A stretch of 64,000 nt of DNA from JAYWDA01 sp043747555 (GCA_043747555.1 JAYTOY010000006.1:62001-126000), one strand, 5' to 3'. Positions 42,308 through 52,335 are shown, numbered from the stretch's first letter. Notes: generated by a model from the letters alone, not told the origin. A program made the numbers and translations.

Positions 42308-44007
42308 AAATATTTTTAATGTTTGCGCTTTTTTTATTAACCGCTTGTTCGACGTCAATCAACAGATCGCAAGGATCTCGAGCGTCTACCACAGGGCCTA
42401 TGTTAATTCCAACGAAAGGGAAGGCCGGTAAGGGCCCACCTGCTTCACCACAAATTCAGGCAGCGCCAGTGGCCGAGGTTAACTCAACCGGGGCAGAGGC
42501 GTTAAACTTAGAAAAAGAAGGGCGCTTTCTACCCGCTTTGAAGGAGTTTGTATCTCTTTCTGTTAATAGTCCTGCCAAGCAGAACCAAGAATTCTATCGT
42601 CTAAAGGCTTTGGAAGTGACGGAAAATAAGCTATCTGACGATGATCTTGATAAGGCATCATCAGATTCAGATTTTGGTTTTGTTCGCGGTCATGCTTTAT
42701 TTAAATTAGGACAACTGAGTCTGCAAAGGCGCGATACCTCTTCGGCACGAAGATATTTTTCAAGCGTTGTCAGCTTTTTACCCGAAAGCGATATTGCTGC
42801 AAGATCAAGAGACTATGTAACTCAAATTGATAGCGTCAGATATGTCGAGCCAAAAACGATCGGCGTGATATTGCCTTTAAGTGGAAAAAATGGACCCATT
42901 GCACAAAAAGCTTTGCGTGCTGTTGAAATGGGTCTGGGGCTAGATGCTCAGGATTCGCGTTTTAAATTGGCAGTGATGGATTCTGAAGGCAATCCAGATA
43001 CAGCCCGCCGCTCAGTCGAGCGCTTGGTGAAGGAAGACAAAGCCATTGCTATTATCGGAAGCTTGTTAAGTAAAACGGCGTCAGCAGAAGTTAGCAAAGC
43101 TGATGAGTTGGGAATTCCATTTTTAGTGCTTTCGCAAAAATCAGGAATCACTGACGTAGGTCCAACAGTTTTTAGAAATGCTTTAACCAGTGAAATGCAA
43201 GTCCATCACTTAGTCCATGTTGCCATGGATGAACTTGGAATGCGTCGCTTTGCTATTTTATTTCCCAATGATCTCTATGGTGTTGAGTACGCAAATATTT
43301 TTTGGGATGAAGTTTTAGCTCGTGGCGGCTCTATTGCTGCTGTTCAAAATTATAATCCTAAAGACACAGACTTTAGGGGTCCCGTCCAGCGATTAGTAGG
43401 AACCTATTATATAGAGGCCCGCTTAGATGAATACAAAGCTCTGACTAAAGAGAAAAATAAAACACAAGGTAGCAAAGTCCAGCGGCAAGAAAAAGATAGT
43501 GATGATATTTTGCAGCCCATCACTGATTTTGATGCGATATTTATTCCAGACAGCGCAAAAACTCTGGGACAGCTAGCTGCTTTTTTAAGTTACAGCGGTG
43601 TTCGTAATACTAAACTTTTGGGGACAAACTTGTGGAATAGTCCAGGGCTTTCAAAACGCGCAGGAAATTTTTCTTCCAATCTAGTGTTTGTTGATGGACT
43701 TTTTAATCAGTCACAAAATTATCTGGGTTCTCGATTTGTTCAGAACTATAAAAAGATTTTTAACGAAGATCCAAGTTTGATCGAAATTCAAGCCTATGAC
43801 TCGGCTTTAATTTTGCGACAGTTAATCTTGGGTGGAGCTTCGACGCGAGATGATTTGTCTAGAAAACTAAGTGAGATGCGGCAATTTCCTGGCTCATTAG
43901 GACCATTGGATATGTCGAAATCGCGTGAAATTTTAAGGCCCGTTCTTTCATTGACACTTGCACGCGATGGCCAAATCATTCCTGCTGCCCGCGCATCCAA
44001 GCCCTAA
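42304..44007 (+). CDS. LpoA/LppC-like lipoprotein with periplasmic-binding fold
   Basis: This 567-residue protein has a lipobox (FALFLLTACS, Cys16). A helical region with TPR-like elements (about 60-180) precedes a Leu/Ile/Val-type binding domain that begins TIGVILPLSGKNGPIAQKAL and contains LSQKSGITDVGPTVFRNA. This matches LpoA (LppC), the outer membrane activator of the peptidoglycan synthase PBP1A, but other members bind small molecules. It overlaps dnaJ by four bases. Confidence 0.82.
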   Translation: MKIFLMFALFLLTACSTSINRSQGSRASTTGPMLIPTKGKAGKGPPASPQIQAAPVAEVNSTGAEALNLEKEGRFLPALKEFVSLSVNSPAKQNQEFYRLKALEVTENKLSDDDLDKASSDSDFGFVRGHALFKLGQLSLQRRDTSSARRYFSSVVSFLPESDIAARSRDYVTQIDSVRYVEPKTIGVILPLSGKNGPIAQKALRAVEMGLGLDAQDSRFKLAVMDSEGNPDTARRSVERLVKEDKAIAIIGSLLSKTASAEVSKADELGIPFLVLSQKSGITDVGPTVFRNALTSEMQVHHLVHVAMDELGMRRFAILFPNDLYGVEYANIFWDEVLARGGSIAAVQNYNPKDTDFRGPVQRLVGTYYIEARLDEYKALTKEKNKTQGSKVQRQEKDSDDILQPITDFDAIFIPDSAKTLGQLAAFLSYSGVRNTKLLGTNLWNSPGLSKRAGNFSSNLVFVDGLFNQSQNYLGSRFVQNYKKIFNEDPSLIEIQAYDSALILRQLILGGASTRDDLSRKLSEMRQFPGSLGPLDMSKSREILRPVLSLTLARDGQIIPAARASKP

Positions 44008-44124
44008 GAAAAACTTATATCCACAATAAATTTTTTTAAAACATCTTTATTTAACCTCATTCTGGTCCAGTAGGCTCTTATGGCTAACAGCGCCACGGCG
44101 CTCAAACCCACGACAGGAGCGGTT

Positions 44125-44505
44125 ATGAAGGCTTTTATATTAGATCCCCAAACGACGCAGGAATGTCGAAAAAAACTGCTATTAAAAAGAGCTGAGGTTC
44201 ATAACCGTTTTCAAAGCGCGCGGATTCAGTTTATCGAATCTGATCGCAGAGCTTCTGGAGATGAAATTGATCAAACTGTTCAAGCGCTCGAAGAGCATAC
44301 GTTTCTTGTCAATCAAGATCGTCTGCGTGCACAACTATTAGAAATTGAAATGGCTTTATCTAGAATCGAAAATGGCCTGTATGGACTTTGCGAAGAAACC
44401 CAAGAGCCGATTGAAACTGAGCGTCTTCTAGCGCTGCCATGGACCACCCTTTCCCTAGAGGGTGCTGAAATTCGCGAAGCTATGACGAAAAAATATGCGC
44501 GTTAA
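44125..44505 (+). CDS. DksA/TraR-like protein without the zinc-site cysteines
   Basis: The ATG at 44125 has AGGAG six bases upstream and gives 126 residues. The two long helices form the coiled-coil hairpin, with DEIDQT at the tip in place of the DxxDxA motif. At the zinc-ribbon position it reads YGLCEETQEPIETERLLALP: the first cysteine remains, the other three are gone. It therefore probably folds without zinc. It may still enter the RNA polymerase secondary channel. It is followed by an intact paralogue. Confidence 0.84.
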   Translation: MKAFILDPQTTQECRKKLLLKRAEVHNRFQSARIQFIESDRRASGDEIDQTVQALEEHTFLVNQDRLRAQLLEIEMALSRIENGLYGLCEETQEPIETERLLALPWTTLSLEGAEIREAMTKKYAR

Positions 44506-44590
44506 TTTTCATTATCATTGTGGATAACTCAAACACTGTGCTCCATTTTCTTGCTCATAATCTATGCATATGAATTTTTTTGGTGACACT

Positions 44591-44648
44591 CCCCCTCGCT
44601 CCAAACAAATATGCCAGAGTTTCGTTTTCGGTTCACTTCAGAGGGGGA
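44591..44648 (+). promoter_or_regulatory. Possible ribosome-site sequestering helix upstream of the second dksA-like gene
   Basis: CCCCCTC (44591-44597) is complementary to GAGGGGG (44641-44647), which is the ribosome-binding site of the gene at 44652; a flanking T-A pair extends the helix to eight base pairs. A 43-base loop separates the arms. If it forms, the site is hidden and translation is reduced. Confidence 0.4.
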
Positions 44649-44651
44649 ATT

Positions 44652-45023
44652 ATGAAGGCCACCGAATTTCCGGTCACAGAAATTGTAGCTATCAAAAACT
44701 CACTGATTGTTCAGAAGAGCACTATTTTGAATAAAACAAATGAGTTTATCAATCAACAGCAGCAGCATGAAGTTCTTTCCGACGAAGGAGATGCCGCTTC
44801 AAAAGACGTTTGTGATAGCATCACCATTCGTCTTCATGAGCGCGATCGAAGTGCTTTGTACGCGATCGAACGGGCCTTAGGTAAGATATCCGCTGGGACC
44901 TATGGCCAGTGCGAATCTTGCAGCCAAGAAATCGGCGTCAAGCGGCTTCAGGCTCGCCCCTTTACATCTCTATGTATCGACTGCATGGAAGAACAAGAAG
45001 ATGGTCAAAAAGGTTTACAATAA
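44652..45023 (+). CDS. DksA/TraR-family transcription factor with intact zinc site
   Basis: The ATG at 44652 has GGGGG five bases upstream and gives 123 residues. The coiled-coil hairpin has DEGDAA at its tip, matching DxxDxA of DksA. The C-terminal zinc ribbon is complete: YGQCESCSQEIGVKRLQARP and SLCIDC. DksA-type proteins bind RNA polymerase and work with ppGpp. It is shorter than E. coli DksA (151). A long leader separates it from its paralogue. Confidence 0.9.
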   Translation: MKATEFPVTEIVAIKNSLIVQKSTILNKTNEFINQQQQHEVLSDEGDAASKDVCDSITIRLHERDRSALYAIERALGKISAGTYGQCESCSQEIGVKRLQARPFTSLCIDCMEEQEDGQKGLQ

Positions 45024-45211
45024 TTGAATCTCTCCATGGAGGGGTTTTTCTGACATGGATGTCAGTCCTATGTTTTGTCACAAATAGACCGCTTTTCTTC
45101 GAAAAACCGGACTAACCCAGCCCTAATACTCTTAAAGCCCTTACTATCTCCAACCGAAAATTATATTAGCAAAGAATAGTATCTATGCCGCTAATACAGC
45201 GGAGGAGCAGT

Positions 45212-47614
45212 ATGAGTTTCAATAATAAAGCCATCGAGATTCCGGAATCGTTGCCCATGCTACCAGTGAGAGACATCGTGGTATTCCCCTACATGGTCAT
45301 TTCTTTGATCGTAGGAAGAGACGCATCGATCCGCTCTGTTGAAGAAGCTGCGGCAAAAAAACAAATGATTTTCCTCGCGTCCCAAAAAGACATCATGGAA
45401 GAAAATCCAACACCAGAAAGCATCTACACAATTGGCACGATCGTGCTGATAAAAAGATGCCGCACACTTTCTGATGGTCGGGTTAAAATCATGATCGAAG
45501 GCATCGCGAAAGGTCGAGTGAAAAACTTCGTTCGTACAACACCCAATTTTGAAGTGGCTGTTGAAAGAATTGAAGAGCCGGCAGTTCAAGGCAACTGGAC
45601 TGAAATCGAAGCTCAAATCAGAACAGCGAAAAGTCACTTAGAAAAAATCATAGCTTTGGGTCGCCCAATATCTCCGGACATCCTGCTATTAATAGATGAT
45701 TTGGATAAAGATCCAGGCAAATTTGCAGACCTAATTGCAAGTCATTTGCAAATTAAATTAAATGAAGCTCAAAAAGTTTTGGAAACTCATGATCCAAAAG
45801 AACGTCTTAAATTAGTGAATGAAATTTTAGCTACAGAATTAGAAGTGATGACACTTCAACAAAAAATTCATCGCCAATCTAATGATGACCGACAAAAGTC
45901 TCAGCGTGAATATTTTTTACGTGAACAAATGAAAGCTATAAAAAGTGAACTGGGCGAAGGCGATTCTAAATCTGAAGAGATGGAAGAGCTTCGTGATAAA
46001 GTTAAAAATTCAGGCATGCCTGCTTCTGTTGAAACAGAGGCTTTAAAGCAATTAGGCCGTTTAGAAAGAATGCATCCTGATGCTTCAGAAGCCACGATGG
46101 TTAGAACTTATCTTGATTGGATGGTTGATCTTCCCTGGAATAAAAGTTCAGTGGATACCATCGATTTAGTGAAATCAAAAGAAATTTTAGATGATGATCA
46201 CTATGAATTATCAAAAGCCAAAGACCGCATCCTAGAATTTTTGGCCGTTAGAAAATTAAAGTCGTCGATCAAAGGTCCGATTCTTTGTTTCGCTGGCCCT
46301 CCCGGGGTTGGAAAAACATCGCTGGGAAAATCAATTGCTAGATCCATGGGTCGGGAATATTTCCGAGTCGCTTTGGGTGGAGTGAAAGATGAGGCTGAAA
46401 TTCGCGGTCATCGTCGAACTTATGTTGGCGCTATGCCCGGAAAAGTGATCTCGGCCTTAAGACAAGTAAAAACAAACAATCCTGTGATTGTCCTCGATGA
46501 AATTGATAAATTAGGAAGTGACTTCCGTGGCGACCCCTCGGCGGCGATGCTAGAAGTTTTAGATCCTGAACAAAATATCACTTTCCGCGATAACTATTTA
46601 AATGTGGATTTTGATTTATCAAACGCTCTGTTTATTGCAACGGCCAACGTGGTTGAAAATATTCCACCGGCCTTAAGAGATCGTATGGAAATCATCAATA
46701 TTCCTGGGTACACAGAAAATGATAAATTACTGATCGCTAAAAAACATCTTGTCCAAAGACAGATGGAAAATAATGGAATCACTTCTGAAAATATTAATTT
46801 TACTGACGACGGTTTGAAGTTCGTGATCGCAGGATACACTCGTGAAGCGGGCCTTCGAAACCTTGAGCGTGAAATTGGTTCAGTTTGCCGGAAAGTCGCT
46901 AAGATGTTGGTTATGAACGAAAGAAGTTTTGTACAAATAAATCCACAATCTGTTGTTGAACTTTTAGGTCCACCAAAATTTTTACGCGAAGATAGAATGG
47001 ACGAATCTCGTGTTGGTGTGGTTCAAGGTTTAGCTTGGACTCAGGCTGGCGGAGAAGTCCTGTTAGTTGAAGCCTTAAAAATGCGCGGAAAAGGTGGTTT
47101 AGTTCTGACAGGCCAATTGGGTGATGTCATGAAAGAATCCGCTCACGCAGCAATGTCCTACGCGAAGGCCCATGTCTTAGAGCTTGGGATTCCAGAAGAC
47201 TTTTTTGAAAAGAACGATATTCACATTCACTTACCAGCAGGCGCCATTCCCAAAGATGGACCTTCAGCAGGAATCACACTTGCCACGGCCTTAGTTAGTT
47301 TAATGACAGACGTTCCAGTCCGTCATGATCTAGCCATGACTGGTGAAGTGACTCTACAAGGTCGTGTCCTTCCAGTGGGTGGAATTCGTGAAAAATGTTT
47401 AGCGGCATTAAATTTAGGCATCACCGACTTAGTGATTCCAAAGGCCAATGAAAAAGATTTGGCAGATATCCCAAAGCAATTCAAAGATAAGTTGAACTTT
47501 ATTCCGGTAGATACATTGGACCAAGTTTTTGCAGTCGTCTTTGATCGCGGCGATAAAGAGAAAAAAACCGTGCGCAAAGAGGCCAAGAAAACAAAGTCTG
47601 CTTCTGCCGCTTAA
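45212..47614 (+). CDS. lon: ATP-dependent protease Lon (LonA type)
   Basis: The ATG at 45212 with GGAGG upstream gives 800 residues. The N-terminal substrate domain (about 1-300) starts LPMLPVRDIVVFPYMVISL. The AAA+ domain has Walker A (FAGPPGVGKTSLG) and Walker B (PVIVLDEIDKLG). The protease domain has the catalytic serine in PKDGPSAGITLA and the lysine in the usual place. Lon degrades damaged and short-lived proteins. It ends in a bidirectional terminator. Confidence 0.97.
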   Translation: MSFNNKAIEIPESLPMLPVRDIVVFPYMVISLIVGRDASIRSVEEAAAKKQMIFLASQKDIMEENPTPESIYTIGTIVLIKRCRTLSDGRVKIMIEGIAKGRVKNFVRTTPNFEVAVERIEEPAVQGNWTEIEAQIRTAKSHLEKIIALGRPISPDILLLIDDLDKDPGKFADLIASHLQIKLNEAQKVLETHDPKERLKLVNEILATELEVMTLQQKIHRQSNDDRQKSQREYFLREQMKAIKSELGEGDSKSEEMEELRDKVKNSGMPASVETEALKQLGRLERMHPDASEATMVRTYLDWMVDLPWNKSSVDTIDLVKSKEILDDDHYELSKAKDRILEFLAVRKLKSSIKGPILCFAGPPGVGKTSLGKSIARSMGREYFRVALGGVKDEAEIRGHRRTYVGAMPGKVISALRQVKTNNPVIVLDEIDKLGSDFRGDPSAAMLEVLDPEQNITFRDNYLNVDFDLSNALFIATANVVENIPPALRDRMEIINIPGYTENDKLLIAKKHLVQRQMENNGITSENINFTDDGLKFVIAGYTREAGLRNLEREIGSVCRKVAKMLVMNERSFVQINPQSVVELLGPPKFLREDRMDESRVGVVQGLAWTQAGGEVLLVEALKMRGKGGLVLTGQLGDVMKESAHAAMSYAKAHVLELGIPEDFFEKNDIHIHLPAGAIPKDGPSAGITLATALVSLMTDVPVRHDLAMTGEVTLQGRVLPVGGIREKCLAALNLGITDLVIPKANEKDLADIPKQFKDKLNFIPVDTLDQVFAVVFDRGDKEKKTVRKEAKKTKSASAA

Positions 47615-47636
47615 GACAAACATTTATTCTATGCTT

Positions 47637-47668
47637 AAAAACCCCGGCTTAAAAACCCGGGGTTTTTT
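47637..47668. terminator. Bidirectional intrinsic terminator between lon and oligopeptidase B
   Basis: AAAAACCCCGG and CCGGGGTTTTT form an 11-bp stem with a nine-base loop, followed by T in the plus direction and preceded by A in the mirror sense. It serves both converging genes. Confidence 0.9.
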
Positions 47669-49718
47669 ATTTCAAGGGCAGATCTAAGTATTTGATAATA
47701 AAAGCCAGCGCTTCTGCTACTTCTTTAAAATAATCAAATCTTCCGGAAGCGCCAAAATGGCCCGCCGCCATTTTTATTTTTAAAAGGATAGTTTCATCGC
47801 CTGTCTTATGTTCACGTAATTTTGCAGTCCACTTTGTCGGTTCCCAAAATGTCACTCGGAAATCATGTAGTCCCCCGGTGATAAGCATATTTGGATAGCG
47901 CTGCGCCTTTATATTGTCATACGGCGAATAACTTTTCATATATTCATAGAACTTTTTATCGTGCGGGTCGCCCCACTCTTTATATTCCATTTTTGTCAGC
48001 GGTAAAGTGTCGTCAAACATTGTATTAATGACATCAACAAATGGCACATGGGCCACGCAAACTTGAAATAAATCTGGACGCATATTAACTACGGCACCCA
48101 TCAACATTCCGCCAGCGCTGCCACCCATAATGGCCAGTTTTTTCGGAGAGGTCCATTTTTTTTCAACCAACCAGTCGGCCACAGAAATAAAATCATGAAA
48201 GGTGTTTTTTTTATTTAAAAACTTTCCATCTTCATACCATAAGCGACCTAAATCTTGCCCACCCCGAATATGGGCAATGGCATAGGCAAATCCGCGGTTT
48301 AAAAGCGGCAAACTTCCTCGGCTAAAACTTGGTTGAATAATCGCGCCATAGGATCCATATCCGTAAAGCATCAATGGTTGAAGACCATTTTTCTTAAAAC
48401 CTTTTTTATAGAAAATTGTGACAGGAATTTTTTTTCCATCATGGGCTGGAATCATAAGTCGTTCGCACTTATAGTTTGAACTTTTAAATTTATTTACTTT
48501 TTGGGTTTTAACAACCTTTGTGCGCCCGTTCATCATATCATAATCAATAATAGTTTCCGGAGACACTGGAGATTCGACTAACATCCGAAGATTTCTACAT
48601 TTAAATTCTTCATTTCCAATAAAACTTAATGAAAAGGCCTTCTCTTTAAACTTAATGTCTGTATATTTCTCTTTTTTAAAGTTATAAATTTTAATCACCG
48701 GAAGAGCATTTTTAAAATAAGATAAGACCAGAAAATCTTCAAACAACATACTTCCACGGAAAAGACTTTCTTTGTCCTCTGGGACAAACTCAATCCAATT
48801 TTTTCTTTCAAACTGATCGATGGGCGCAATCATCAATTTGAAGTTCGTCGCGTTTTCATTACTTCGTATATAAAAATATCCTTGGCGCGTGCTGATACTG
48901 TATTCATGTCCTTCTTTCCGGGGCAAAAAACATTCGAACTTAGGTTTAGCCTCGTTGGCAGATCCAAACCAAATCTCGCTGGTGACAGATCCTGAGGAAT
49001 CAAGCAATATCCATTGATGGTCAGCTGTTTTTCCGACTCCAACAAAGTGCTTTTGGTCCTTTTCCTCATAAACCAAGGTCCCCTTTTTATCTGATTCTAT
49101 ATTATACCGAAAGGCCTTATCGGGCCGGTGATTTTCATCCAACTGCGAATAATAAAGTGTCTCGTTGTCGTTGGCCCATACGACATTATCTGAAACATCT
49201 TTGATTGATTTTTTTAAAATTTTACCAGAATTAAGATCTTTAAAGTGAACTGTATATTTTTCGTTTCCACTAAAATCCACGGCATAAGCTAGCCATTGAT
49301 GATTTGGGCTGACTTCAAAGGCACCCAAAGAAAAATACTTTTTCCCCTTGGCAAGCTTGTTGCCATTCAAAAGCAACTGCTCGCGGCCGCTTTTTTTTAA
49401 TTTTCGATAATAGACCTTATACTGCTGTCCTTTTTTAACTTTACTAAAATAAAGCCAATCATCAACAGGTGTTTCTGCTGATATTTCATTTTCATTGATT
49501 GAACCTTTTAATTCTTTAAACAGCTTTTCTTTAAAGCTGTTGAGGGGCTTAAGTTTTTCATCTGAATACTTGTTTTCGGCATTGATGTATTTTTTGGTGT
49601 CTGGGTCTTTAAGGTCCCGCAACCAAAAGTAAGGGTCTGACCGTAATTCTTGATGGTGCTGTAATTTTTTTGGTTTTTGCGGAGCTACTGGCGCTAAAAT
49701 ACTTTTCTTTTGGGACAT
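47667..49718 (-). CDS. ptrB: Oligopeptidase B (S9A prolyl oligopeptidase family)
   Basis: This 683-residue protein has an N-terminal beta-propeller (about 75-400) with SDPYFWLRDLKDPDTKKYI at the start. A C-terminal alpha/beta hydrolase has the serine in GGSAGGMLMG, the acidic residue in GLHDFRVTFWEP and the histidine in AAGHFGASGRFD. Oligopeptidase B cuts small peptides after Arg and Lys. It has no signal peptide, so it is cytosolic and may finish degradation of imported peptides. It is transcribed convergently to lon. Confidence 0.93.
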   Translation of the reverse strand: MSQKKSILAPVAPQKPKKLQHHQELRSDPYFWLRDLKDPDTKKYINAENKYSDEKLKPLNSFKEKLFKELKGSINENEISAETPVDDWLYFSKVKKGQQYKVYYRKLKKSGREQLLLNGNKLAKGKKYFSLGAFEVSPNHQWLAYAVDFSGNEKYTVHFKDLNSGKILKKSIKDVSDNVVWANDNETLYYSQLDENHRPDKAFRYNIESDKKGTLVYEEKDQKHFVGVGKTADHQWILLDSSGSVTSEIWFGSANEAKPKFECFLPRKEGHEYSISTRQGYFYIRSNENATNFKLMIAPIDQFERKNWIEFVPEDKESLFRGSMLFEDFLVLSYFKNALPVIKIYNFKKEKYTDIKFKEKAFSLSFIGNEEFKCRNLRMLVESPVSPETIIDYDMMNGRTKVVKTQKVNKFKSSNYKCERLMIPAHDGKKIPVTIFYKKGFKKNGLQPLMLYGYGSYGAIIQPSFSRGSLPLLNRGFAYAIAHIRGGQDLGRLWYEDGKFLNKKNTFHDFISVADWLVEKKWTSPKKLAIMGGSAGGMLMGAVVNMRPDLFQVCVAHVPFVDVINTMFDDTLPLTKMEYKEWGDPHDKKFYEYMKSYSPYDNIKAQRYPNMLITGGLHDFRVTFWEPTKWTAKLREHKTGDETILLKIKMAAGHFGASGRFDYFKEVAEALAFIIKYLDLPLK

Positions 49719-49737
49719 TTTAAAAATCTCCGTCGTT

Positions 49738-50271
49738 TTACTCTGTCAGGGATTGAAAAAAATTGATGCAGTCAGGATCTTTTGAGTTTCTCGTATAATA
49801 AAGCGATTTATCAAAACGTCGTTGAGTGCACTTTCTAATAGGTGGCCCAATCAAAGCGGTCACCCTATCCCCGATGTCTTTTTTAATTTCTTTAATACAT
49901 TCGCCTTCATACTTTTCCCACATGTTTTGGCAGACAAGTTTCGGAAGGCTGTAACATTTTTTTTCTTTTGTCTGTGCAGCACACGGTTCTAGGGATTGCT
50001 CTTGATCCAAAGACGGTTGAACCACTAATCCTGCCAAGTAAATAAGGACAATAGCTGCTGAAATGATGGCAGTTCCCTGATCAAGGGAAAGAGGAAATCC
50101 ATTGCTGGAGAACGGTTTTTTAAAAAAGGTAAAACTACCGATGGCTATCACGACAGCAATAAAATGCAGACTTTCAGAGGCGCCTAAATACTCAACTGCT
50201 AAAAAAGAAAAGCTAACCGCGGCGGCGATCCAAAAAATTAGATTAAGGATTTTTTTGAAACCTTCTTCCAT
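49738..50271 (-). CDS. Hypothetical membrane protein with a cysteine-rich domain
   Basis: The ATG at 50271 gives 177 residues; a TTG six codons upstream is less likely. Three hydrophobic segments fill the first ~85 residues, and the last ~90 form a soluble domain with six cysteines (EPCAAQ, KKCYS, LVCQN, GECIK, RKCTQ, PDCINF), suggesting disulfide bonds outside the cytoplasm. I do not recognise the family. It lies 24 bases after the DUF2723 gene and 19 before ptrB, so it may be cotranscribed. Confidence 0.65.
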   Translation of the reverse strand: MEEGFKKILNLIFWIAAAVSFSFLAVEYLGASESLHFIAVVIAIGSFTFFKKPFSSNGFPLSLDQGTAIISAAIVLIYLAGLVVQPSLDQEQSLEPCAAQTKEKKCYSLPKLVCQNMWEKYEGECIKEIKKDIGDRVTALIGPPIRKCTQRRFDKSLYYTRNSKDPDCINFFQSLTE

Positions 50272-50313
50272 TGGCTGACTATACGTCAAAATGGTCCCGT
50301 TGTTACTAACAAT

Positions 50314-52323
50314 TTATTTTTCAGGGATAGCCTGCAGGGAATTTTTTAGCGGGAGATAATCTGGGTCTTGTGGGGAAGCTATTATTAGATACTTTTCCCA
50401 GGCTGCCTTTGTTTTAGAAACTGCCGCAGGGTGATAGCCTATTAACTGGGACCAGATAAATCCCTGAATTTTTAATTGGTCAGGTGTTGGTGATTCGTCA
50501 TCAAGCATCAAATCATCTATAATTTTTGCTGATTCAGCCAAAAGACTTATATTTTTTGGTTCTTGCCGCAGCGAAATTCGCATGAGGAGCTCACTCCGTC
50601 GAGCTTGTGAATCATCATATCTTTGCTTGAAGAAATATTCCCAACTTGTCTTTGGAAAATTCTTTAATTCTTTGAAATCGATACCCTGCCAAACTTGAGC
50701 TGTCGCCGTAATAAATTCATTGTCATTAGGGGCGGGGTTTTTTAAGACAACACGATCCGCGAAACCGATGGGCCAAAGCTGGTATTTTGCAAACCAATCA
50801 GTCTCTTCTTTAGTTCCAACAGCAGAAACAAAAACTGGATGCTTAGATAAGTTTGCATCCAAAAAGGCTTCAAATTTATAGCCACCCTCGCGTGTTTTAT
50901 AAAATTGCGCATATCCCGGTGGTGGCAGTATCACCTGCGGAAAATTGAGGGTTACACTTTTTGTAGCCCATGGATATCCTCCGATCAGCGAACGGCTTAT
51001 GATTTTCACATCGGACCGAAGTCCTTCGCAAGTTTGCAAATATCTGGTGATGCCAAAATCAGCGTCACCCAGAGGCATAAATATCGCCGAAGGCGGAAGG
51101 CTGCCTAAAATTTGTCGTCCGGCCTGCTCCAGAAATTCATTTTCATGTTGGTCTTGGGTTTGATAGTTCAAGCCGATCTGAATCGTAATCAATGCAATTA
51201 CCAAACTTGGTTTCAACCCTCGGGGACATATGTTTTTTTCTTTTAAAATAAAAAAAAAGGCTGCGAAACAAGTGCCGACCCATAAGCAAAGAAAAAAATG
51301 CGGCTGTTGCCAAAAACGTTCCATAATACCTAAATAAAGAGGCTCTGCTAAATTAAGATTCGATAAAAAATGAAAGGTAAAAAGATAAAAACAAAAGATC
51401 AGGACCGTTAATAGATAGAAATTTCTGGTTGTATTTTCAGAAGACTTATTTTTTCTAAAAGCTAGAAAGAATCCCCCGAACATCAATAATGTAGCACCAA
51501 GACCTAAAAGCTGTTTAAAAACTGTCTGAAAATAAATTTTAAAGGCCGGCCAAAACTGGCTTTGCTCGTTTGAGATAGCCAGTCTAAAGGTTCCATATTC
51601 TTGCCTAAGAACGTGCGTAATAAATCCTTCCCAAGTCCCTGTTTCTCCCCATGAGATAGCAAGCCAACGGGAGCCTGCCCAGAATAAATAAAGATAGGGA
51701 GAAAGGCCAATCGCGCCTAAAAAAGAAAAGTAGATCAGCTTTTTTAAAAAGCTTTTTTGACCTCGTAAACACCACAGCATCCAAACCAGAATCGGGGCTG
51801 CTACAAAAAAGAAAGTGTGGTGATTGGTCAGGGCCAGGCCAGAAATAAAAAACGCCAGGCCCGCTGTTTGCCACCGGCGATTATCTATTGAAAAAGTCCA
51901 CGCAATATTTAAAAGAACTGCGATAAAAAAATTATTGAGTGGGAAAACTTCGGCAGTGACTGCATATGACCAAATCAGTGGAGAAAAAGCATAAAGTCCG
52001 CAAGAAAGAGCGGCGGCCCAGGCATCTTTAGTTATCCGCCAACTGAGGCGAAATAAAAGACCCGCTGCCAAGCCATCAAGAAGTGCCGAGAGAAGATTCA
52101 CCCGCCATGCAACCCTTCCAAAAGGAAGCCAAGTCATTATGTGGCCCAATAAGGTATATAAAGGGTAGCCCGGTGGGTGAGCAACTCCAAGGCTGTGGGC
52201 ATTGATGATTAATTCACCGCTGTCGCCTCCGGCAACCCCAGGGTATGTTGTCGACCAATAAATTAAAAAGACCGCTGCTGTCGACAGCAGAATCCAAAAA
52301 TTTCGAGGTAAAGTTCTTATCAT
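50314..52323 (-). CDS. DUF2723 family membrane protein (O-mannosyltransferase TMEM260-like)
   Basis: This 669-residue protein has about ten membrane spans in the first 400 residues and a soluble C-terminal region. GGDSGELIINAHSLGVAHPPGYPLY, with the conserved acidic pair and HPPGYP, is diagnostic of DUF2723 (GT-C fold). Eukaryotic TMEM260 is an O-mannosyltransferase; bacterial acceptors are uncharacterised. Its neighbour is a membrane protein of unknown function. No gene in this window supplies an obvious acceptor. Confidence 0.85.
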   Translation of the reverse strand: MIRTLPRNFWILLSTAAVFLIYWSTTYPGVAGGDSGELIINAHSLGVAHPPGYPLYTLLGHIMTWLPFGRVAWRVNLLSALLDGLAAGLLFRLSWRITKDAWAAALSCGLYAFSPLIWSYAVTAEVFPLNNFFIAVLLNIAWTFSIDNRRWQTAGLAFFISGLALTNHHTFFFVAAPILVWMLWCLRGQKSFLKKLIYFSFLGAIGLSPYLYLFWAGSRWLAISWGETGTWEGFITHVLRQEYGTFRLAISNEQSQFWPAFKIYFQTVFKQLLGLGATLLMFGGFFLAFRKNKSSENTTRNFYLLTVLIFCFYLFTFHFLSNLNLAEPLYLGIMERFWQQPHFFLCLWVGTCFAAFFFILKEKNICPRGLKPSLVIALITIQIGLNYQTQDQHENEFLEQAGRQILGSLPPSAIFMPLGDADFGITRYLQTCEGLRSDVKIISRSLIGGYPWATKSVTLNFPQVILPPPGYAQFYKTREGGYKFEAFLDANLSKHPVFVSAVGTKEETDWFAKYQLWPIGFADRVVLKNPAPNDNEFITATAQVWQGIDFKELKNFPKTSWEYFFKQRYDDSQARRSELLMRISLRQEPKNISLLAESAKIIDDLMLDDESPTPDQLKIQGFIWSQLIGYHPAAVSKTKAAWEKYLIIASPQDPDYLPLKNSLQAIPEK

Positions 52324-52335
52324 TTGATGGTGATT

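Noticed and set aside
45051..45064. Inverted repeat TGACATGGATGTCA downstream of the second dksA-like gene
   Set aside because: The stem has only five pairs and no T-run follows, so neither terminator nor operator can be supported; the nearby CTCTC/GAGGG plus T5 is equally weak.
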